NCBI GenBank assembly: GCA_026985625.1
Contig: JALSQC010000021.1
Location: 1-5,408 of the forward strand
Length of the DNA stretch: 5,408 nucleotides
DNA from: Bacteroidales bacterium
GTDB taxonomy: Bacteria > Bacteroidota > Bacteroidia > Bacteroidales > JAFGXI01
Reading direction: 5' to 3'
Shown in pieces: positions 1 through 5,408 of the stretch (position 1 is its first letter; every line of letters begins with the position of its first letter). The translations under genes and the position numbers were made by a program. The notes below the pieces were generated by a model, which ran no database searches, was not told the origin of the DNA, and saw only the letters and a program-made list of their open reading frames with translations.

Positions 1-1020
1 TTTTGTTGTTTTCCAATTTTGGGTTTGTTTTTGTTTTAATAACCATTTTTTTAAATTTTCTACCGATGTTTTATCGTTTGCTACTTCGTCAAATGCTTCT
101 ATCATAATAGCTTGCGTTTCTATAGGAGCTTGATACCAAAAATAACCCGGCTTGTTATTTTTCCAATACATTCCCATTTCGTCGTTAGTTATAGAACGTT
201 CTTTTAGCGATTTAATAATATTTTGTTCTACAGGTATTCCTGTTTTTGCCATATTACTGCGGTTTAATGTTAAGGCTATCATTCCTTGCGAGTATATAGA
301 TGTTTTTGTCCAATATTTTTTTGCTTGATTATAATAATAGTTGTATGCTTCTTTGTTTTTATTTTTTATTGGAATGTTTTTAAAAAAACTACGTGCATAC
401 AGGTATTGTATCTGTGTATTGTATATATGGTTATTTTTAAGTTCGTCTTTATTGTATGTTTTTTTTAGCCGTTTATAATCTTCGTTAATTCTATCGTCGG
501 TATATTTTACAGCCTTAATTATCATATTATAAATTTGACGGTTTTCTTGTATTTTTATCACGTTTAAGTGATTAAGATGTCCCATTCCGGTAATAATGTA
601 TTGTGTAATAAAACGGTTGTCGGGCATTCCTTTAAACCAAGGCCAACCTCCGTTTGGCGATTGTGCTTTTTGCAATTTTTTTAAAGCTTTGTTTAGTTCG
701 TTGCTCATTTTATTTAAATTAAAAAGAAGAGCAATTCTTGCTTTTTGTTCGCTCTCGTTTTTACCGTCTATAACCCAAGGAGTTTCTTCGAGCATTAGGG
801 ATTTTAATTCTTGGTTTTTTTCTAAATTAGATAGTAGAGCTTTTGAGTTTTTTTGGTTTTTCCACGAATCAAAAACAGCTTTTATTTTTGGTGATGAGTT
901 TGCTATAAATGTTGCTAACGAGTTGGCATAAAAACGATTAAATGTTTGTTCGGAACATTCGTAAGGATACTCCATTAAATACGGTAACGCTTGAACTGCA
1001 TACCAAGCAGGATTTGATGT
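1..1020 (-). other. Thioester domain (TED), C-terminally incomplete
   Basis: Residues 1463-1802 begin TSNPAWYAVQALPYLMEYPY and run into the thioester motif. Helical repeats follow, forming the alpha/alpha toroid of the family: a glycine/tryptophan block SPNGGWPWFKGMPDNRF (1583-1599), ITGMGHLNHL (1605-1614), YWKNNKPGYFWYQAPIETQA (about 1747-1766) and WLLKQKQTQNWKTTK at the window edge (1788-1802). In the family these are followed by the last TED helices and terminal MG domain(s), which should lie beyond base 1. Confidence 0.9.
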
Positions 1021-4000
1021 AAACTCAAGGGTGTATTTGTAATTTTTTAATGTTTTTGATTTATTGTTTTTTAATTTTTTAAAAATAAATGTTTTGGTTT
1101 GATTTCCGTTTACAGGTAATGGTAAGCTCTCGGTTACCAACATTCGGTTGCTTAAAACGGGAATAACATTTTCTTCGGCATCGGAATAATTTCCTGATTT
1201 GGCAACAACTCGATATTTTATTGCACTAATGTTATCGGGAATTGTAATTGTTGCCGATATTAATTTGTTTTCGCCTGCAGGTATTTTTATGCTTTGTTTT
1301 TTTATGTTGTCGATTAAAATAGGTTTATTGCTAAATGCGTCAAAAATTAAAATATCGTAATCAATGTTAAGTTCTTTTTTTGAGATATTAGATATTTTTA
1401 ATGGAAATTCTATTTTGTCGCCTTCTCGAAAAAACCGGGGAGGATTTGGCATAACCATAAGTTTTTTTTGAGTTATAAGTTCTTTTTGTATGTTTCCTAT
1501 TTTTAAATCTTTTGTTGTTGCCAATCCTATTATTTTCCATTTTGTTAAAGACTCGGGAACGGTAAACTCAATAACTAATTCGCCTTTTGAGTTTGTTCTT
1601 AGATTTGGATAAAAGAACGCTGTTTCGTTAAAATTTTTTCGAGCTTTTATTCTCGACAAATCGTTTTTGACATTTGCTAGTGATTTTTGTCCCGTGTAAT
1701 TATTAGATATTGTTTCTTCGGCTTCTCCCGTTAGTATTTCGTCTTCCATTATTTTTGCTTTTAGAGGAGGTGCTTCTTCTGAGTTTCCGGCAGTTGGCAG
1801 AGCTAATAATTTTTTGCGATGTTTATATTTTACACTTCCACTTGTTGTTTCTTTTTCTGAATATGTATAGTAATTAGCATTTGTATAATTTTGATAATAG
1901 TAACCAAACCAATTTAACGAGTTGTAAGTTTTTTGAGGAAAAGGGTGATAATTATCATCGATAAAATATAGTTGTGAATTTGCTGTGTTAAACATATCAA
2001 AAACCCACGCATTGTAGTTAAATAAATACGGATAAATATTTAAATTAAAGTCATTACCGGCAAAAACATCTAATGATTTGTCATACATTGCGGCTAACAT
2101 TTCAGCCATAACGGGATCGCCTTTTTTGTCGGTAATTGTAAGTAGCCATTTTTCTTTTTGTCCGGGCAATAATTTGTCTCTAAACGATTGAAATTTAATA
2201 TTTAGTTTTTTGTTAGAGAACGGCACGTTTACTGTTGTAGAAAATTTGTATTTGCGATTGTTTAATATAAAAAATCCATTAACAAAAATGTTTCCTCTAT
2301 ATTCGTCTTTTATTGGTATTTTTATTAGATATTGATTATTATCTAAATTTATCCGGCTTTGTTTGTAACTGTTGCGAGATATTATTTCGTAAAAAACTGT
2401 AACTTTATTAGAACTTGCCAATAGTATTTTTGCTGTATCTCCGGGTTCTGCTTGAGTTTTTACAGGTATATAAATTAAATTATCGGCGTATGGTAATTTA
2501 TTTTCGTTTGGCGAGAATAATGTAAAGTTTGTTTTATTTTCGACTTTTGTTCCAAAAGCATCATTCGATTTAAGTATAATTCGATATTTGCCTGTTTCCC
2601 AATCTTTTAAGTTTTTAATTATAAATTTATTGCTTTTTTTTGTATCAAATTTGCTGTTATATACTAATTTATCGTAGGGTAAATTGTAATCTTTAACTTC
2701 TTTATATTGATTTTTAGGATAAATTTTATTCCACTCGTTCTCGGAATATAAAAATTTATCGGGTTCGGACCAATAACGCTTGCGTGTTGCTATTTTTGGT
2801 GTTTTTAATTTATAAATTAAAATAGTTCCTTTTGAGTTTACGTTTTTTCCGTTTAAGTTTGTAGAGTAAATAATAAAAGTATCGGTTTTGTTTTTATTAA
2901 TTTGTTCAGATAAATTTGTGCTTAGGTTTAAATCGGTATAACCAATGTATATATTAGAGCTTGTGCTTTGGGTTTCGCCGTTAATATCGGTTACGTCAAC
3001 ACTAATAGAGTAATTAAAGTATGTGCTGTTTTTTTGTGCTAAATCGGGAATTGCTTTAAAGTTTATAGAATATTCTCCTTTACTGTTTGTTTTTGTTGTT
3101 CCGTTTTTTATTATGGTTTTGTTTTCGGATATAGGATATAACCAATAATATTTAGAATATGATTTTCGGCTTATTGTATATTTTACGGTTGCATCGGTTA
3201 AATTTGCTCCGGAATATGTGGTTGCCTTTCCTTTAATGTTAATTGTTTCGTTAATTCGATACGATTTGTTAAAAGGTAATAGCGATGTTTCAAATTTAGG
3301 GCGTTTATATTCTTCGACATTTATATATTTTGACCCGTTAGTTGTATATATATACATTTGTCCGTTTAATAAGCCCAAAGGTATTTTAAAGCTACCGTTA
3401 AATGTTCCAAACTCGTTTGTAACTAAATCTAACGATGATATTTGTTGGGAATTTACATCGTAAAATTTAACGTTTATTTTTGAATTAGGAATAATTTTAC
3501 GCTTGATTCCGTTATATAATATTGATATTCCTTTAAAATACACGGTTTGTCCCGGACGATAAATGGCTCTGTCGGTAAATATAAAATTTTTTGTTTGAGG
3601 AGCGTCTTCTATCTCGCTGTATGTGTAAAAGGAATTTTTTGAATACAGAATATCTTTTCCGTTTATAAATTTTGCTGTAAAACTTGTGTAGGTATCGGTA
3701 GATTTAATTTTAAAAAAACCGTTTTTATCTGTTAGTCCTGTTTTAAATTTTTGATTCTCGTAGCGTCGTTTTCTGTAATTATATTTTTGTTTGAATATTT
3801 CTGTTTTTACGTTAGGCATAGGAAGTCCTGTTTTGCGATTTAAAACATAAAATTTAACAGTGTAATCTTTATCGTTTTTTTGCACAAAAGAAATGTCGCT
3901 TACAGTAAAGGTGCTTATTGTTGTTAGATTTTTGTTTATAGAGAATTTATTATTATTTGAAACAAAAAGTATATAAAATCCATAATCCAGTCCTTTAAAA

Positions 4001-5408
4001 ACATATTCGGTTGAATGGTTGTTATAATCGTTATCAATAGGCAAAACAAAGTTTCCTTTTGAAACAATATTGCAAGATTTTACTAGTTTATAATAAAATT
4101 TATCGCCATAAAATTTATTTTTAATTTTATAATATAATTCAGGTGATATTTTTCCTATTTTATAATAAATTGTGTCGATATTTAAATAAGAAATAAGGGC
4201 TGCAAAATTATTTTTTGACGTAATAACCTCTTCGGTTTGAACTTTTAGATTTTTACTTTTAATATTTTCGATTAGATTTTTGCATCCGATAACTCCAAAA
4301 TTTTTAGCGGGGAATTTTTTAATAGCATTATAACATAAATCATAAGCTTTTTTATTATAACTTTTGTATTTATACGATGACGAATCAATAGCATTGTATT
4401 TAATAGCATTGTCGCGATAAAATTTAGCTAACGAATAAGATATGTTTGATGAACTTTGTATGTAAGAATATTTTTTTAAAAGATTTATTAACGCCGTTTC
4501 GTATAATTTATCTTTATTTTTGTTGACAGAGTTTGTATAAATAAAATTTAAACGATTTATTTCCAAATCGATTAGAGCATCAATATTTGTATCGTTGATT
4601 CTAAATTTTGTTAAATCTTGTAGTATTTTTATTCCGTAAAATTGCAACGACATTGTATCTTTTGTTTCGATTTTAAGATTGGCAAAAGTTTTTGCATCGG
4701 CAAAATATTTATCGTTTAAAAGCTCAAATTTATCAGCCGGAGATGTTAATGTAATTTGAGTATTTTTAAAGAAAGTTAAAGCTGTATTTGCCAAAAAATC
4801 GTAAAGCGTAGGTTGCAGGTTATCGCTATTCTCCCCCTTTATTAAAATATCGTTAAAATATAAAATAGGAGTTAGTTTTAAACTGTCGGAATTTTTTAAC
4901 GATAAATTAAATTCTTTTATAGTTTTATTTACAATTGCTTGTATTGTCCATGTTTTTATATCGTTATTATTAAAATTTACGGTTTGTGTTCGTTCCATTA
5001 TTTTCCATTTATTATTTTGATAGTATTGCCAATATAATTGTGCAAGAACAGAATGTAATAAATTTTTTGTAGGATATTTTGCCGTTTTTATTTCGGTTTG
5101 TAATTGATAAATATTTTTTTCGAAAGCGTCTTCGTCATACTGTGTAGAGAAATATAACTTGTAAATAAACGATTTTATAATTTGATTTGTGTTATTATCG
5201 GCTTTTGCCTCGTTATAAATTTTATTTACAATTTTTAATGCCGATTTAGGCAAACCCTTATCATCTAAACTATCTATACGTAACCATAATTGAGTATATT
5301 CTTTTCCTTTTTTTAAACTTATAGGGTCATTATCGTTTGTTTTGTTTAACGAAAAACCTAAAATTGTAATAGCTAATAAAATTATTATACTTATACTTAA
5401 TTGATTTT
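1..5408 (-). CDS. Large Bacteroidota-type alpha-2-macroglobulin family protein with thioester, partial at both ends
   Basis: The protein is a predicted envelope protease inhibitor: bait-loop cleavage should trigger covalent capture of the protease through an internal thioester. The frame is open over 1802 complete codons (first codon 5406-5404, last 3-1) with no stop. Seen in order: signal-like segment (residues 1-20), helical extension (23-384), MG-type beta domains (about 385-982) with TDRAIYRPGQTV at 611-622 and VEEYKRPKFE at 697-706, bait-region domain (983-1182), charged loop (1183-1257), A2M core (1258-1342), MG/linker segment (1343-1462) and thioester domain with CSEQ at 1484-1487. Bases 5407-5408 supply AA as the end of the preceding codon, so that codon is Lys, Gln or Glu; a start such as Met-Lys just outside the window is plausible. 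The first in-frame ATG inside the window is residue 137 (4996-4998), which would remove the signal, so it is not the start. The end of the thioester domain is missing. Only four cysteines occur (358, 375, 445, 1484). Family identity is very secure; protease trapping is inferred from relatives. No neighbouring gene is visible. Confidence 0.96.
946..957 (-). other. Thioester motif CSEQ
   Basis: Residues 1484-1487 read Cys-Ser-Glu-Gln within YPYECSEQTFNR (1480-1491). In A2M and complement proteins the Cys thiol and the Gln side chain of CxEQ form an internal beta-cysteinyl-gamma-glutamyl thioester, which reacts with nucleophiles on the captured protease. Both reacting residues are present, so this copy should be thioester-competent, unlike family members that have lost the Cys. 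Cys1484 is the only cysteine in the last 1350 residues of the window, which suits an unpaired reactive thiol. Confidence 0.95.
1381..1635 (-). other. A2M core domain (PF00207-like)
   Basis: Residues 1258-1342 begin NFNETAFFYPNLRTNSKGEL (1258-1277), followed by VPESLTKWKIIGLATT and PNPPRFFREGDKIEFPL. The N-E-T-A-F-F-Y-P block and the L-T-x-W-K motif are standard landmarks just after the bait loop in bacterial A2M proteins. In relatives this domain transmits bait cleavage to the thioester domain. All landmarks are present without interruption. Confidence 0.9.
1636..1860 (-). other. Candidate protease bait loop
   Basis: Residues 1183-1257 have low sequence complexity and little predicted structure. 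They sit between the bait-region domain and the conserved A2M core, where the protease-sensitive loop lies in the family. The loop offers many scissile bonds: a basic cluster KYKHRKK (1193-1199), small hydrophobic residues LLALPTAG (1200-1207), an acidic stretch EDEILTGEAEE (1221-1231) and a second basic run SRIKARK (1251-1257). This mixture suits a broad-specificity bait. The exact cleaved bonds cannot be read from sequence. Confidence 0.65.
1861..2460 (-). other. Bait-region domain (A2M_BRD-like)
   Basis: Residues 983-1182 open with KTQAEPGDTAKILLASS (983-999), the usual start of the bait-region domain in bacterial A2M proteins. They continue through FQSFRDKLLPGQKEKWLLTI (1072-1091) and AEMLAAMYDKSLDVF (1101-1115), which are strongly conserved in the family. 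The final part is unusually rich in Tyr and Asn (SLNWFGYYYQNYTNANYYTY, 1163-1182) and leads straight into the charged loop. The domain holds the bait segment in the MG ring, where it can be reached by an attacking protease. Confidence 0.85.
2461..3288 (-). other. Central MG domains
   Basis: Residues 707-982 are a further run of beta-sandwich sequence between the MG2 motif and the bait-region domain. Recognisable pieces are INETINIKGKATTYSGANL (the start of one domain, near 720), SKGEYSINFKAIPD, VDVTDINGETQSTSS and the block KIATRKRYWSEPDKF (about 871-885). I recall an RKRYW-type block as a recurrent feature of Bacteroidota A2M proteins. No catalytic or binding residues can be assigned. Exact MG numbering is uncertain. 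Confidence 0.7.
3289..4254 (-). other. N-terminal macroglobulin (MG) domains, including the MG2-family segment
   Basis: Residues about 385-706 are beta-rich and match the first MG domains. The first runs from VQTEEVITSKNNFAALISYL to FTV near residue 502. The next contains VKFYVLNRKTGLPMPNVK and TGLTDKNGFFKI, a carboxypeptidase-regulatory-like beta pattern. The third begins FIFTDRAIYRPGQTVYFKG (about 608-626) and ends VEEYKRPKFE (697-706). The TDR-x-IYRPGQTV motif is diagnostic of the MG2 Pfam family in bacterial and animal A2M and complement proteins. These domains normally build the ring that surrounds the trapped protease. Domain borders are approximate. Confidence 0.88.
4255..5340 (-). other. 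Helical N-terminal extension of the A2M protein
   Basis: Residues 23-384 precede the first MG domain. The composition and spacing look alpha-helical: amphipathic stretches such as LPKSALKIVNKIYNEAKA (about 51-68), and a segment near 353-382 containing KKAYDLCYNAIKKFPAK and GCKNLIENI, which reads like a helical-repeat (TPR-like) hairpin. From recollection of the family, large Bacteroidota A2M proteins share such an extension and a similar cysteine-bearing block just before the first MG domain, while E. coli YfhM begins differently. Its role is not known to me; a docking or spacer function is a guess. Cys358 and Cys375 lie 17 residues apart and could form a disulfide in the periplasm. Confidence 0.65.
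5347..5406 (-). other. N-terminal signal peptide or membrane anchor (partial)
   Basis: Residues 3-18 form an unbroken hydrophobic stretch (LSISIIILLAITILGF), followed by polar sequence (SLNKTNDND). This is what a Sec signal looks like, and it places the protein in the periplasm or envelope. Gly17 and Ser19 fit the small-residue -3/-1 rule, so cleavage after Ser19 is possible. No cysteine follows the hydrophobic core, so there is no lipobox. The positively charged n-region would lie mostly outside the window. If the segment is not cleaved, it could serve as an inner-membrane anchor; the sequence does not decide between these. Confidence 0.8.

Noticed and set aside
286..468. Plus-strand open frame of 60 codons with a hydrophobic, membrane-like translation
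   Set aside because: The Phe/Ile/Val-rich composition simply mirrors Lys/Asn/Tyr codons on the real coding strand. It is antisense to conserved TED sequence.
596..931. Plus-strand open frame of 111 codons
   Set aside because: It lies entirely antisense to the thioester domain, which has clear family motifs on the minus strand. Its translation shows no recognisable domain, and I saw no convincing ribosome binding site.
1462..1469. Programmed frameshift at the A8 tract
   Set aside because: The zero frame encodes conserved A2M sequence on both sides (KELITQKKLMVMPNPPRFF), so a frame change would destroy the protein. It is kept only as a low-interest slippage note.
3218..3463. Plus-strand open frame of 81 codons
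   Set aside because: It is antisense to the MG2-family segment and its VEEYKRPKFE motif, and it has no domain or upstream signal of its own.
4996..4998. ATG at residue 137 as the true start
   Set aside because: Starting here would discard the signal-like segment and helical sequence that fit the family, and the frame stays open upstream to the window edge.
1..5408. Possible pseudogene or frameshift in such an AT-rich gene with many homopolymers
   Set aside because: Reading all 90 full lines and the 8-base final line on the minus strand gave a single continuous frame with family motifs from end to end, so no frame change is needed.
1..5408. CRISPR array, tRNA, rRNA, transposon ends, promoters or terminators
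   Set aside because: I saw no regularly spaced repeats, no tRNA-like cloverleaf, no conserved rRNA segments and no terminal inverted repeats. T-rich runs on the plus strand are Lys/Phe codons of the gene, not terminators, and the whole span is coding.

Overview
The window is the inside of a single very large gene. One reading frame on the minus strand is open from base 5406 down to base 1: 1802 codons with no stop, confirmed by reading every line of the reverse complement. It runs off both ends of the window. The start codon lies just beyond base 5408, and the stop lies beyond base 1. Residue numbers used here count from the first complete codon (5406-5404 = residue 1), not from the true start.

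The protein is a bacterial alpha-2-macroglobulin (A2M) of the large type found in Bacteroidota. In order it has: a hydrophobic secretion signal; a helical N-terminal extension of about 360 residues; a series of beta-sandwich macroglobulin (MG) domains with the motif TDRAIYRPGQTV and the closing motif VEEYKRPKFE; a bait-region domain with PGDTAKILLASS and AAMYDKSLDVF; a low-complexity, charged candidate bait loop; the conserved A2M core domain (NETAFFYPNLRT); and a thioester domain with an intact CSEQ motif in YPYECSEQTFNR. The sequence stops inside the thioester domain, so its end and any C-terminal MG domain are missing.

The organism is most likely a low-GC member of the Bacteroidota (roughly 25-30% GC by eye). 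The phylum assignment rests on recalled family resemblance, because no taxonomic marker is present. The coding strand is rich in A, and the protein is rich in Lys, Asn, Ile and Tyr, as expected from AT-biased mutation. The standard bacterial code fits: no in-frame TAA, TAG or TGA occurs.

In well-studied relatives these proteins act at the cell envelope as protease traps. An attacking protease cuts the bait loop, the protein changes shape, and the exposed thioester bonds covalently to the protease. Nothing else in the window is convincing. There is no second gene, RNA gene, promoter, terminator, mobile element or CRISPR array, and the plus-strand open frames are antisense shadows. I found no evidence for an undescribed multi-gene system here. 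The points worth a second look are internal to this protein: the bait loop, the N-terminal extension, the lack of a lipobox and the A-tracts.
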